From Nyssa sinensis (Eukaryota; Streptophyta; Magnoliopsida; Cornales; Nyssaceae), in the NCBI GenBank assembly GCA_008638375.1, contig CM018033.1, positions 14,301,763 through 14,365,762 of the forward strand: a stretch of 64,000 nucleotides of DNA, read 5' to 3'. The first letter of the stretch is position 1, and each line of letters opens with the position of its first letter. A program made the position numbers and the translations under genes. Positions 47,701 through 61,700 of the stretch are shown in pieces. Under the pieces are notes generated by a model that saw only the letters and a list, made by a program, of their open reading frames with translations, was not told the DNA's origin and did no database searches.

Positions 47701-48650
47701 CCCACTTGTGATTAAAACCCTCCCCACTTCATCCTCTCTCCCTCTCACCTCCGACCAACCCTCCCTCTCTGTAAATCTCAATCTATCTCTCTCTCTCTCT
47801 CTCTCTCTTTTTGCGATCCACTTTCTCTACTATCAAGCACTGATTGTCACCACCGACGATCCCACCACTACCGCCGACGATCCCATCACTGTCGTCGACT
47901 GCCACCACCCACAGTCCCATTGCTACCACCAACCAACGTCGAAATACCAATCTCACCACTTCACCTCATTTGAGAAAGGTTAGGGTTTGTTTTCAATTTG
48001 TTTTTGAATGTGAAATTTTTGGATTTTTTTTACACTTTGTGAATGGACTAAAACACACGGGCTGCCAAAAAGCCCTTTCCGAATGGCTAAGTTGGCTTGC
48101 ACAAATGCACATTCGAAAATATATATCAACCATATTCGTGTTACTAGATATGGGATATGCATGGAATTATATTATATTATAATTTTATTTATTAGGAGAG
48201 AAATGTAAATAATAATATAGAGATGGGATGGCAGACTTAGTGATTTACTAGATAGGAGATAGGCTTGGTTTTTTAGGCTACCAAGTCTGCATGCATAACT
48301 TTTTGTTTAATTTTTGTTTTGTTATGTTGCTTTGTAGATGCATATGACTTCACATATGCCTACTTTGTTCTTTATTATGTTTTTTTTTTTTTTTATAAGT
48401 ACTTTGTTCTTTGTTATGTTAAGATAAAATTAATACTATGCCTCATATATCTCATTTTTTGCCAAATTTAGCCTCAAACCTGAGACCGCTAAACACAAAA
48501 GTAAACAAGATATCTCAACTACCTCTCTAGTGCTTTGCCAAAAAAAAAAAACTATGGTATTGTCAGCAAATAACAGGTGAGACATTAATAGTGGGATTCC
48601 TCTATCTGTCCTAACCTCAAAACCACTGAGATTTGAGAACTGAGTTAGTG
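47701..48650. other. CACTA leader region, no convincing gene
   Basis: A CT-rich stretch with a (CT)n run at about 47777-47807 is followed by a CCACCGACGATCCC-type low-complexity segment (47850-47930) and AT-rich DNA. The 91-aa and 112-aa frames are biased in composition and match nothing known to me; they may be 5' leader. Confidence 0.4.
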
Positions 48651-48654
48651 ATAG

Positions 48655-49190
48655 TGTAGAGATCTGAAAAATGAGGAAAGTTTTTTCTTTTTTTTTTTCC
48701 GGTAGGGCATTATTCTTGCACGGTTTACCGGTAAGACATTTTTTTCATGCAAAATTTTGTCGGTAAAGCACCTACATGCATTATTTCACCGTTAGGCATG
48801 TTTAGAAGCATATTTGGAGTGTATCATAGAAGAGAAATATGCTTAGAATATTATGAGGTACCCGCTGTACAAAATTTAGCCAAAATGGAAACAGTTTCTA
48901 AAATTGGACCAAAAGGGCATCCAGGTGGCCCTGGTGGAATCGGCCAAGCCCGACCTCAGGCGAAAATTTAAATTTTTGAAAATTTTAATTTTAAATAATT
49001 TTATGAACATTGGGTAAAACAAAATTTAAAATTGAAGCATTTCGGGATGGGTTGTAGAGTAACGGGGTTCCCGGGCTCATTAAGGGCAAAATGGTCATTT
49101 TGTCCCTTGCCCTTTGTCCTCCACTATAAATACCACCCTTAGACACAAAATTATACACAAATTGGTCTGCATATATAGAGAGCTCACGTT

Positions 49191-49234
<44 letters not shown>

Positions 49235-51584
49235 GTCCTAGCTTTTTCAAGCTTCAAGCCTCTGAAACACACCTTTCGAGCGGGATTTTGGTTGAGCTTC
49301 CTTCTGAGAAGTTGTTCCTCTCACCGAGGCCTGTATTCTCACCAAAAATCTTGGCCATCCAGAAGACACAGCTCCCACAGTTTTTGAAAAACTAATCTAG
49401 GTATGATGTAGTGCTAAGCTAGCAATAGGTTTAAGTTTCCTTGTATTTTTTCATGTTGTTGGATTGTTTAGGATGTGTATTTGAGATTAGGAAACCACCT
49501 AGAAGGTAGTTCCTTTGAAAAGCTTAGAGTTGGTAGTTTAGGGATATTTGTGTTCTTGTTTGCTAAATTGTTGCCTTGTTTGAGGTGTGTTATATTGATA
49601 GGAGTATGTTGTGATGATTTTGAACCTATATGCATGTTGACACACCTTGTGGTTTGGACCATGTGATGATTTGGTGCTTTAGTACTTTATGGAATTTTTA
49701 TGTTCTTTATGAACTTGTAAAATTGTGAAATTATGATTTGAACATGTGTTGACATGTATAGTTTAACATATTTTATGTGAAGGATACTTTGGAATGTTAA
49801 AGTTATGTATTTTGTGGGATAAATTGCATGACTTGAAAAAAAGGACACCATGGGTTTAATAAATTGTCACATTGAGATTGCATGATGAGATCATGACATT
49901 TTGGCATAGTGTGATTTTTTGAAAACATGGTATGGGTTGAGCACGAGGTGCTATGCATTATGAGGGTGTAAATCCTGTGGTGAAAAACCCAAAATCTGGC
50001 CAATAATAGTACCCACGGGCTGACGGAGGTGGACCGTAAAGTGGGACATGGGTGGCATAGAGTTGCATGGGTGAGTCATGCATATTTGCATAACATCGCA
50101 TAAATGAATTCACGGATGTGGTATAGAGTTTATGTGAATTTGTTATGAATCTTGTTAATACATTGCAGGGATGAATTGGATCGCATGTAGATTAAAATTG
50201 TACATGTAGATATAAATGTACACTTGCACATGCCACGTCCTTAAACTTGTTCTTAGTCTTAGTATTATGTTATAACAGCTGTTGAGCTGACCCATTCGTG
50301 GGATATCATTTTTCAGATGAGGCCTCGGGCAATTGAGACATGTTTAAGTCTTTAAGGATGGGAAGAAATAGATCATGGTGAAGATTTGGCCCTTGGGGCA
50401 TATTTTGAATGTATGGGCATAAGCCCAATTTATTGTGTCTTGGACTTGAACAAATTGTAAACATTAGGCCATGGGCCATTTTGTAATGTGTGGGCTTAAG
50501 ACCCAAAGGAATGTATGATGTTGTTATTTAAATGCAAGAAACTTGGATGTGCTGGAAATAGAGGATACATGTTTAATTATGAAAATTGTGGCCACCGAGT
50601 GAAGGAGGGTGTTTATGGATTTGTGTTCATATATGTTGTGAGAATTAGGTGGGAAAATACTTAGAGAAACAAAGGAAACTATGTCCAAATTTTGGTAAAA
50701 ACTAAAGTGGGAAATAAGTGTGTAAAACACCTTTGAAATAAGTGGAAAAAAATGCCTAAAATGGGGGTTTAGAAGGTAGGAAAATTGGGCTGAAAATGGG
50801 TGAAAAAGGGGTTTAAAAAACTTGGAGAAAAATTCAAAAATGGGAAAAATAGGTTGCAGCCATGAACAGTAAACCTGAAAAAAATCAGAAAACTTCTCTC
50901 TGTCGTGCTACAGTGAAAATACAGAGAGCAGCCCAGCTATCGCGTGCCCTAGCCACCCCAGCACACGTGCGCGCTCCTACGCAACGCACTCCCCTCACGC
51001 GAGTGCTGCTTGCCCCTACGCGCCCCAGTTGCGTGCTACCTGCTGCCCACCTGTTGTTCCGCCACCTTACGCCACCTTTTGGGCCACCTTTTTGAACCAT
51101 TTTAGGACACCTTTTGAGCCATATTTGGACATTATTTTGGGCCATGTTTGGGCCCCATTATGGGCTATTATAGTGACCTTTTTGAGTCCATGTTTGGCCA
51201 CTAATATGGGCTGTGTTAGGCCCACTCCCTTAGACGATTTTTGGTAGGTTTCTTGACTCAATTATGGACCATGTCTTAGACTATTTTTGGGGCCATTTGA
51301 GACATCATTTTAGGGAAATATTTGGGAATGATTTAAGACTGTTTTAAGGACCATTTTTGAATATGACTTAAATTAATTGGAACATTAATTGGGACAAGGA
51401 CTTGGGCGACATTTGGGGACCGTTTTGAGTTAAAGTGGAATAGCAAGTGATTAATTTTAACCTTGGGGGAAATTTGAAGAATGACAAGGGATATTTTAAT
51501 TAAATTTATTTAATCATCGTTCATTTATTTCTTTTAATTTCTGTTCCCTCGCGCCTCGGGTTTGCGAAAATTCGGGGCGTGACA
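48655..51584 (+). mobile_element. Solo LTR, 2.93 kb, family 1, inserted in the CACTA element
   Basis: It starts TGTAGAGATCTGAAAAATG and ends GAAAATTCGGGGCGTGACA. Flanks are GATAG (48650-48654) and AATAG (51585-51589), a 5-bp target duplication with one mismatch. It is collinear with the reverse complement of 6290-9218. A (GA)n tract lies at 49192-49223. It carries no retroelement genes, and the open frames are incidental. Confidence 0.88.
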
Positions 51585-52702
51585 AATAGAGGGTTTTTGA
51601 TGGCCCTCTTTTGGATGTTAATTTAGGGTGTCAGTTGGGAGAGTCTTCATCTCCTTCTTAAGATTTCTTTGCTTAGTCTTCATGGCATACATTGTAGCTG
51701 TTGTTGTGATTTTGGTACAAGTAGATGAGACTTCAAAGTATTATTTAGTGAACTGAAACATGGCATTCGCTCTTCTTGAAATGTGTGGTTTATGTATTGG
51801 GCCTTTCTGTATTATGATGAATTGAAACATGGTCTCTGCTCCTTTCGAAATGGGTGGTTTATGAATTAGGCTTTTATATATTATGAGACAAGCTCTTGTA
51901 GGTAGTGACTTAGAGATCCAAAACAAATTAGTGGTTTTGTGGATAAAAGTTTCAACTTGAAAATATGAGACTTCAAGGCAGGGTTGGTTTTCTTAGGAGG
52001 CAAGAGGTTCTTCTTTATAGTGAGGTGTGGAAGGCATTTAAAATATATATATATATATATATATATTTTAGGGAAAATGATATATGTATTGATTTTTTGA
52101 AAGAAATTTAAGGCATTTTGCTTTTTGAAAGAAATTTAAGGTAATTTTTTTTGGAGTTGAGAATTTTAAATCTTTTATTAGTCTTAAGTTTTTGGAGAAG
52201 GGTAGTGTTTGTAACTAAATGATCATGTAACTCAATGTATAATTGCATTCATGTAAGCCTAGCCCTGTTCGGGAGTGATTTTCATCACATGTGAATCTTG
52301 TTGCAAAATTTATTCGCGATTGGGCTCATGTGTATGAAAATCGATTCTTGAATTATCTAGAGAGGACAGTTCGGGAATGCATAAATCTGCATTGCAATCA
52401 ATAGCTACTCATGCTTGAATATTCCACTATGATAAAATTTTAGCACGGTTTTCTATTATTCTCTGGGTATATATTTAGGCGTGCTAACATCTATCTCGTA
52501 TACTTAGAGAACTGTGGGAGATGCTGTCGAAATTTTGTCCGAGTGGAATCAAGCATTTAATTTGCTACTAATTGCAATGTAGATTGTGCATTCACGAATG
52601 GGATAGGACCACTTTACACTTTAGAGAGAAGTTGGAGGTGATAGGATTCATGTTTCATATTTATAATTAGTATCATTTTTGACTTGTATTAGGTAGACGA
52701 AA
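51585..52702. other. CACTA sequence upstream of the transposase gene
   Basis: Includes an (AT)n run at about 52044-52065 and an unannotated stretch with GAGGACAGTTCGGGAATGCATAAATCTG (from 52361, quoted in part), of the kind often found before tnp2 genes. No separate gene. Confidence 0.45.
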
Positions 52703-55700
52703 ATGGATAAGAGTTGGATGGACTTAAGGGGCAGGTATTTGTTAGGGTATGTGAAGGGGATCAAAGATTTTATTGAGTTTGCTCGTGTATCTGTAGATGG
52801 GAGAAATAGGATAAGATGTCCATGTAGGAGGTGTAATAATAGGGATTATATGCACATAGATAAGGCCAAAGAGCACCTACTCCTACACAGGATGGACAAG
52901 AGGTATACGTGTTGGGAATTTCATAGGGAACACCGTGACACACGAGTAGTATTTGAGGATGAAGAAGAAGACGACGATGATGACTTTGGTGATAATGTTA
53001 GGGTTGGTTAGGAAGGCTTGCCACAAATGCTGGCAGACTTACAGGGGGCTACAACTAGGGCCAGTAGTCACAGGAGTGACACAGGACAATCAGAAGCGTT
53101 TGAGTCCTTGTTGAGGGGAGCAAGGCAGCCGTTATATCCGGGTTCTGATAAGTTTTCAAAACTGGACTTTCTCGTGAAACTCTTTCATATTAAGACCATT
53201 AACCGATAGAGTAACAAATCATTTAATATGGTCATTAAATTGATTAAAGCAGCGCTTCCTACTGGGGAGACCCTTTTGAAATCATATTACGAGGCGAAAA
53301 AATATTAAGAGATTTGGGCCTCGGGTATATTCCCATACATGCTTACAAAAATGATTGCATGTTATTTTGAAAGAGACTGAACAATTTAAGGAGTGTATGG
53401 TGTGCCACAAACCCAGGTACAAGCTGAATGAAGGAAAGAGCAAGACAATTTTGCACAAGCTGCTGAGATATTTTCCCTTCAAACCTAGACTACAAAGGTT
53501 GTATATGTCTCAGAAGATAATAGAAGATATGTGGTGGTATATGGAGAAGCGTGCTGCTGAGGAAAATATATGTAGGCATCCGACAGATTCTCAAACTTGG
53601 GCTGAGTTTGATACAAATCACGAATGGTTTGCAAATGAGGCGCGTAACGTACGACTTAGGCTGGCTAGCGATGGTTTTAATCTGTTCGGTGACATGAGTA
53701 ATGCCTATAGCAAGTGGCTGGTGTTGCTTGTGCTGTATAACTTGCCACTATGGAAATGTATGAAAGAACCATTTATCTTCATGTCGTTGCTTATTCTAGG
53801 GCCGAAGTCTCTTGGTAATGAAATTGATGTGTACTTACGTCCTTTAGTGGATGAGTTAAAGGACTTGTGGGAGGTGAGGGTGAAGGCATATGACGTCTCT
53901 AAGAACGAGACATTTCAATTGCATGTAGCGTTACTGTAGACCATAAATGACTTTCCAGCATACAGGAACTTGTCTAGGTGGAACACTAAGGGGTATCTAG
54001 CATGTCCGGTTTATAATAAGGATGCATGTTCCCTACATTTGTCCAATGGAAAGAAGATATGTTACATGTGTCATCGTCGTTTTCTACTGCCATCACATGG
54101 CTGGCGAAACTGACAGAAGCATTTGTTTGATGAAAAAATTGAGCGCAAATTGTCACTTCCATTGTTGTCTGGCAAAGACGTGTTGGCGCAATTGGCACTC
54201 ATCCAACCAGTGAGGTTTGGGAAGATACCGGGTACTAAGAAGAGGAAGCGTACTAATGTGGAGTTAAATTGGACGAAGAAGGGCATATTTTTTTATTTGC
54301 TGTACTGGGAAACCCTTAAGTTGAGGCACAATTTGGATGTTATGCACGTCGAGAAAACATTTGTGATAATGTGCTGGGAACTTTCATGACCATTGAAGGG
54401 AAGACGAAGGATACTGTTAAAGCCTGGTTGGACCTGCAGAAGCTGGGAATACGGAAAGAGCTGCACCTAATACATAGTGGTGATAAATATATCGTGCCTC
54501 CTACACAGTATATGTTATCATCCGCAAAGCGAATGAGGATTTGCGAGTGGTTTAAATTGGTGAAGTTTCCAAATGGATACGCATCGAATATATCACGGTG
54601 TGTAAATGTTATAGATAGAAAAATATCTGGATTGAAGAGTCATGACTGCCATGTCCTTTTACAACGACTTCTTCCGGTTGCACTACGTGGATATCTCACC
54701 GATGACATATCAACTACATTGACTTAGCTAGGCTGCTTCTTTAGAGAATTATGTGCGAAGACGTTAAATTTGGAAGTATTGGAAAAGCTTGAAAGGGATG
54801 TTGTCCTGATCCTCTGCAAGTTGGAAAACATTTTACCTCTAGTTTTCTTTGATGTAATGGTCCACCTAGCTGTTCATTTGCCTCATGAGGCAAAAATTGA
54901 CGGACCTGTCCAATACTGTTGGATGTATCCAATAGAAAGGTACATTTAATTTTATGAATGGTGTTATCTATCCATCCTAACAATTTTAATGTATAACTGA
55001 TTAATTATTAAAACATATATTTGCACACATTGAAGCAATATGTGCGTAACAAAGCATGACTGGAAGGGTCAATTGTTGAGGCTTACGTTGATGCTGAATG
55101 TCTCACTTTTTGCTCTATGCATCTTGAAGATATTGAGACAAGGTTTAATCGTCAAGAGTGAAATTCTGATAGTGGTCCACGGCAGCAACGAACTGGCCTT
55201 GCAGTAATTAATCAGAATATGTGGCTAATAGGTACCCATATATACGAATGATGTCATCCTTAAGAGTTGGAAAAATCCCACTGCACTGTGCTCAACAACT
55301 GCGATGAGACATTGCCATATTTTAAGTAAGTTTATTAAAATCATTGCAATATTATGTTAGTACACATCTGTAAGTTACATATAACATATCTCATCTTATA
55401 CAGTGAGCATACGATCGAGCTTCAGAGAGAACATGTATCAAGTTCTGATCTAGAGCAAAGACAACAAAATTTTTTTCCAAAGTGGTTTGGAGAACGTGTA
55501 AGACAAGGTTTCAATTAATTGTAATTATATTACTTAATGCATTTGTATTCAATTAATTTTGTACTTGTATTGAATTAATAGATGAAGCTATTACGCCACC
55601 CACAATCTTTTGAGGTGCACGATCAATTATATTCCTTGGCATGTGGTCCTGATCAAAGGATATCCCGCTACACCGGTTTAATTGTTGAGGGTGTTCGATT

Positions 55701-56385
55701 TCACACGAAGGAACGTGAGGTTAGTTGGAGAACACAAAATAGCGAGGTCCTTGTTCAAGGAGATGGTGACGCGGGATAAACTGTAGAGTACTATGGTGTT
55801 TTACAAGACATCATACAGTTACATTATTGCTCCAGTTATTCTATGTATATTTTTAAATGTGATTGCTGGGATGTAAGTAATAAGAAGACTGGAATGCAGA
55901 TCAATAAAAACTTCATAAGTGTTAATACGTCACGTACGGCATTTAAAGATGATCCGTATGTTTTCGTATCTCAAGCAAAACAAGTTTTCTATTTGAAGGA
56001 TACAAAAATAAGAGGTGATTGGCATGTCGTCCAAAAAATAAAAACTAGAAATGTTTATGATGTCTTAGAAGTTGGCGAGGGAGATGAAGAGTTGGAGAGG
56101 ATTGAGGAAGCACTACAAGAAGAGTCTCAAACTGCCTACGATGGTGTTATCCGGCATGATCAAGAAGATGTTAGTTTGTATCGGTTGAATAGAACTGATG
56201 TAGAACCAAATCATGTTGTAGCTTCTGACGTCACCAATACCACACAATTAGATTTGAGGGATGCAACGTTCATTAATGATGATGATGACGAGGAAAGTGA
56301 TTTTGATGATGACACATTGCTAGAGCATTGTATCGAGAATGAAGAAAATTCAAGTTCAGATGATGATATAGACTCAAATGAATAA
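52703..56385 (+). pseudogene. CACTA transposase gene, tnp2 type (broken)
   Basis: The N-terminus (MDKSWMDLRGRYLLGYVKG and IRCPCRRCNNRDY, then HLLLHRMDKRYTCWEFHREH) is the transposase-associated zinc domain. From about 53090 the tnp2 core follows: YPGSDKFSKLDFLVKLFHIK, ECMVCHKPRY, LYNLPLWKCMKEPFIFMSLL, EIDVYLRPLVDELKDLW, RHNLDVMHVEK and GKTKDTVKAWLDLQ. A DUF4218-like part (54730-55160) and a DUF4216-like part (55830-56250: QVFYLKDTKIRGDWHVVQKI) follow, then an acidic C-terminus. GT-AG introns are visible, for example exons 55404-55497 and 55582 onward. Lesions: stops at 53009-53011, 53207-53209, 53937-53939 (a Trp position turned TAG), near 54112 and at 54725-54727, and frameshifts near 53305 and 54362. 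It cannot give a full-length protein. Confidence 0.9.
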
Positions 56386-56554
56386 TTGTAATAGGTGTTA
56401 CATGTGTTAGTATCAAGTGTAATGGATTTCGACTTTTATAATGTAATGGATATTCAATTTTATGATGTAACGAGTATTCATTTTTACTTCGATAAGGATT
56501 TTAACTTTTATGATTAAATAGAAACAATTTTATTTTTAAACTTTCTTTGTAGAT
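56386..56554. other. Short spacer between the two CACTA genes
   Basis: AT-rich, with TTTATGATGTAATGG-like repeats (56420-56520). Nothing else seen. Confidence 0.5.
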
Positions 56555-58018
56555 ATGGTTGGACCAGGTTCACGCAGACGCGCAGTTATGTAGGACCCAT
56601 TGACTCCTTCCCCCTCATTTATAGGGTTGACCGATCCTACCGTAGATGGTATGCATAGTTTCTATTTTTATTAATGATTGTATAAATATGGTAGTAATTG
56701 TTTCTATTTTATTTCTTCTCAAGCTTTGGCCACCGCCCTTAGACAAGGGCATGGTAAGTCAAAGAATCGTAGCTTGCAGGTTCAGATGGCGGCAGCGGGG
56801 GGTGCGCGCCTTCGAATTGAGATACCTTCGGGCTTGTTGAAGCCCGTTCCTGGGTGGGCACAATAGTTCATCACGGAGGTCGGCATCATTTGTCGGTTAC
56901 GCGCCCCACTCCATATTAGTGACTGGAGTCACGTCACTGACGCGGAGAGATGAGATATTCATACGCATATCCAGGTATGTCTTTTATTATTGTGTTCAAC
57001 CAAATTTTAACATATCTAATGCTATAATGTTTTGAAAATGACATGCTTTACAAGAGAAGTTTGACATCGATCTCCACTTGCCTCATGTCGCGAAGGTAGT
57101 GGATCGTTACTTGGGAACCCGTTTTAGGGACTATCGATACAGGCTCCACATGCACTACGTGGCGGAGGTGGCAACCGGTAGAGAGCCTCGCGATAGACCC
57201 TACAAGGGGGTGGCGGTGGAGGATTGGATGTTACTATACGACCGGTTCGCTAGTGAGGCATTCCAGGTAAAAATTGTCAAAATTATTTTTGTTATATGAT
57301 AAATCATTGTCATTTATACTAACCTTCATGTTGTTTTGGCCAAGTGTAGGAACTAACAAGAAAAATAGTGAGAGCAGAAGCAAGCAACAGGTGACCCACT
57401 GTGGTGGATCACGATCTTCTGTTCGGTATAGGCATGAGATGGTAAGTTATTACATGTATCAAGTTCTTATTATATAATCTTTTCATGAAATTAATCTTCA
57501 CAAGCTACTGTTTATACCGGTGCACCACCCAGCCCCATTGAGTTGTGGCACAAGACGTACTACAATCCCCAGAAGGGTTGGACTGGGCTTGAAGCTCAGC
57601 GGCTTTATGCAAGTTATTTATGTATATATACTAGTATTACTAATTTAATATTAATCTAAAGTTATAAAAGTAGTAACATATATTTATGTGCTTTTATAGG
57701 AAGAGATGGTCCAGTTGCGTGCTCAGTTGACTCTTGAGGGTGAGCATCTGCCAACCAATGACCAGATACGGGAAACTATTTTAGGCAAGAGGCATGGATA
57801 TGTGCGTGGCTTAGAGAGTGGGATGGAGCCGACGACATCGTCCTCTACCATCGAGAGTGATGCTAGGTTTCACGCAGCCAATGAGGTAGTTCAACGAGAG
57901 AATGCAGAGCTGTGACAGAAGGTGACAGTGCTCGAGGAGCAATATGCCCAGCTAAAGGCTCTTATGCAAATGATGCTCAGCTAGTAGGGTGGCTCTGTTC
58001 AGCCTTGGTAAGTTTTTA
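56555..58018 (+). pseudogene. Second CACTA gene, Transposase_24 / Ptta (En/Spm) type (broken)
   Basis: Likely exons with GT-AG borders: 56555-56648, 56724-56974, ~57055-57266, 57350-57441, 57505-~57612 and 57700-~58011. Recognisable parts are a segment with LPHVAKVVDRYLGTRFRDYR, then LTRKIVRAEASN or, in the alternative frame, KNSESRSKQQVTHCGGS, then IELWHKTYYNPQKGW, then LGKRHGYVRGLESG and a Gln/Glu-rich coiled-coil-like tail. This order is that of the plant En/Spm accessory protein family (Transposase_24), the partner of tnp2 thought to bind the terminal repeats. An early TAG in exon 1, a TAG in exon 2, and stops near 57913 and 57981 show it is defective. Confidence 0.8.
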
Positions 58019-58735
58019 AAATTATATACTTTGGTGGATTTATTATTTATAGAAAATGTTACGTAAAAATAAAAAATATAGTTGCACAAACTTATTTAAT
58101 TTCATCAGTTCGAATGACCGTTAAAAACTTTTGCAAGTTTATGCTCTAAAAAGTCCCATTTTGGGGTTTTGACGGATCAAAACACCGGATACCAGCCTAC
58201 CGACCCCAAAACCCCATCACACACCTCCCAAATAATAAAATATACTTGCACAAACTTATGACACTCGGTTTGGATAACCAGTTTGAAACTTAGGCAAGTT
58301 TCTGCTCCAAAAATACCCATTTTCGAGTTTTGATAGACCAAAACACCAGATATCAGCCTACCAACCCAAAACCCCATCACACACCTCAAAAATGATAAAA
58401 TAGACTTGCACGAACTTACGACACTCAATTCGAATCACCAGTTTGAAACTTATGCAAGTTTCTGCTCTAAAAAGGCCCATTTTTGGTTTTTGACGAACCA
58501 AAACACCGGATATCAGTGTAACTACCATGAAACTCCATCACACACCTCCCAAATAATAAAATAGACTTGCACGAACTTACGCCACTCGATTTGGATGCCC
58601 GGTTTGAAACTCATGCAAGTTTTTGCTCCAAAAAGGCCCATTTTGGAGTTTTAAAGGACCAAAATGCCGAATATTGGCCTACCAACCCTGAAACCCCATC
58701 ACACACCTCACAAATGATAAAATGGACTTGCACGA

Positions 58736-61700
58736 TGTCACATCCCGCACCCCACCCTATGCGGATGCCAAAGATGTGATGCTAGTTAGCCGCCTTGCCG
58801 ATTTCCCGACCGACAATGCGACCAACCAAAGGCAAACTTCTGAACCTTATGATGAATTGAGTTCTAAATGTAGGGTCAGAATAGCAGAAATTAAAACCTT
58901 TTATCTCGAGAACGCAACTCATCAATATACCCCAATTAGAGGTATGTACCACAGAGCAAGTCTATAATCAAACAATTAATAACTCTAAGCCACAGAGCAC
59001 ATCTATCACCAATCAGAGAGCACAGAACATATCTAATCTCGCTACAGTACCATTACCATGAGCCATGTCCAAATACATCTAATACATATCAATGAAGTCA
59101 ATCATAAACATGTCACTCACTTGAACAACCAGAGTCAATCCATTAGGACTCAAGTCTCCACATTTTATTGCCATCAGAACCTTATTTGAGATGCCTCACA
59201 GCTTACTAGTATCATCTCCTTGTACCTTCTAATCCCGTGGAGATAATCCCTGAAAAATGTTAGATAAATGGAATGAGCTTAAACAAGCTCAGTGAGTAAC
59301 ATAGGTTCCTGCCATGGGTTTCAAATCCAGTTCATATATACATGTATGCTCAAATGCAGCTCAAACAGATCATATCAGAATAGACTGATCTGACAAATCA
59401 GAACAGAGCCAAGACAGAATAAATCAGAACATAACAGAACAGAACATATCAGAACTGACCAGATCAGACAGATCAAATAGAAAAGATCAAGACAGAATAG
59501 GTCAGAACACAATAGATCAAAACTGAACAGACCAGGAGCAGCCGCCTAGTCCCTCTGGGGTAGGACTTATACTCACTCCTCATCAAGAGCAGCCGCCTGG
59601 TCCCTCTGGGGTAGGACTTATACTCACCCCCTAACAAAATAGATCAGATTAAAACTGAGCCAAAACAGAACAGATTCCAAATGGCGTATAACAAAACAGG
59701 ACAAACCCGAACAGTATCAGAACAGGATACATCAAAAGGCAAGACAGAATGGAATCATGCCATTCACAATGTAGTATAAAGAATATGCATGAAAACATAT
59801 GCATTAAAATAGTACAGTGTATAAAACAGTTCGGCATATAAAGCAGTATAGTATGCAGAAAATATACACCAAGTCAGGAGTCCGAGTTACTCATAAACTT
59901 ATGCTTATCTCCATTCACAGATATCCCCCAGATGCGTTAGGTACCTGTATGCATGTCCTCAGTAATCATCATCCTGATATTGGTACCACTGGATGCATTT
60001 GGCAGCCCGGAATCAGAGCTCCAGTTACTAATTCACTCTACTTCGATCTCTGTTCTGCTGCATCTAGAATTTAAGGTTAATCTTTAATCCATGGTCAACA
60101 GTTGAAGAAAACATACAGGCAGGTTGATCAAGTCGGCCAGCCATTTTAAATCCAGTTTCTTCAGCTTCTTCAGCCTTTTCCCCCAAGCTGTCCAGGATTC
60201 TGACTAGTCATGCCTTTTCCCAGAATTCATTGCATCTCACCCATTGGACCTTGAAGAATCTTCTTGTGCTCTTTCAGACTAGACTTCAGGAGTTGAAACC
60301 AGTCGACCAAATTGGTCTGACAGATGTTGGCCATCCTTAAACCAACCAGTTACATTGGCTTCTTCCCCTTTTACTATTGAGAGAAACCAGACTCCTCAAA
60401 TCCATAAAACTGTCTGAATTCCATATGCATTGTAACAAGATCCTCCATCACAAGCTACCCAAGTCTTTTTATTACTTCAGTCATGCTAATATACTGCCTA
60501 ACAATGTCCTTCAATCAGCATCATTAAACTCATTTGCTGCTTCTCTCTCTATCCACCAAGGTTAGTGCACAACTGCCACAGCAAGTCTGCAACAACAACT
60601 CCGATTGCTGCTATAACAACAGCCCTAATTGCTGCTGCTTTCTTTCCCTGCTGCACTGCTACATATATCCAGATATATTGATCTCTTGCAGATCTTTCTC
60701 TAACATAACCCAATTGGAATGCTTCATGTATATATTATCAGCCTCGCAATGCATGACATCACTATATTGTAGAAGCTTCACTGTTCTGACCCAAAATCTT
60801 GATTAGCAGCAGCAGCCGACCAACACATATCTAGGAACAAAGGCTCACCTTCAACGTTAACAGTGCACTTCAAATTCCTCAATTCTTAGTGCAGTCAATT
60901 GTATCCCCTGTCTTTTTGTTATCTGCCTTCCTCGACTCATTAGTCGGAACTGCAATACCGAAGGATTCCCTCCATGCCGTAACTGCTACACTGTTGCACC
61001 AACACACACAAATGCATATACACAAATCACTGCTACAGCGCCGTCATCGCAACACACTCATATATACAACCAACACGACCCATTCTCCTGTTCTGCGCTG
61101 CTACACCTACTGCCAAACTCCATTCCAAGACTCATCACCACTGTAGCCATCATCGATGCACCACACTGCCGCCATCATCCACCTGTTCTCAATTGGAAAC
61201 GGCAATAGATGAAACCCCCAGACCAACATCACTACCAGCATCAAATCGCGCCATCCACACGCACTTACAAGCCACAAACCGCGACATCCACACACCCAAT
61301 TCCGAGCCACAACAGTCACCGTTCACCCGCAACATCATCATTCAATGATCAATCAACCTCTATTTTCGGCAATCACAATTCGTTCTCCCCTTCTACACCG
61401 TTACCCAAACGCCCACACATATATATACACAAATTCCTACTGCAGCATCGCCACTGTCCCTGCTTCGTGAATCAGTTTCGGTACAGAGAAGAACCAACAA
61501 AATCCCCTGCACCGACTTTGTTTCTTTTCCTCCATTTTCTTCAATCTAAACCACAATCCCAACACCAACACGCTGCTTAAACCTATCCTCCCGACAGAAT
61601 CCTCCCTGAAACGCGACACACGCACATATATATACATCCACTCTTGTGCTAGAAGCTTCCGAATTTCCTTCTACACTTCCGTCTCTCTATCTCTCTCTTT

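Noticed and set aside
47708..48182. Pro/Thr/His-rich open frames of 91 and 112 aa
   Set aside because: Biased composition from CT and CCACC-type low-complexity DNA in the CACTA leader; no recognisable domain.
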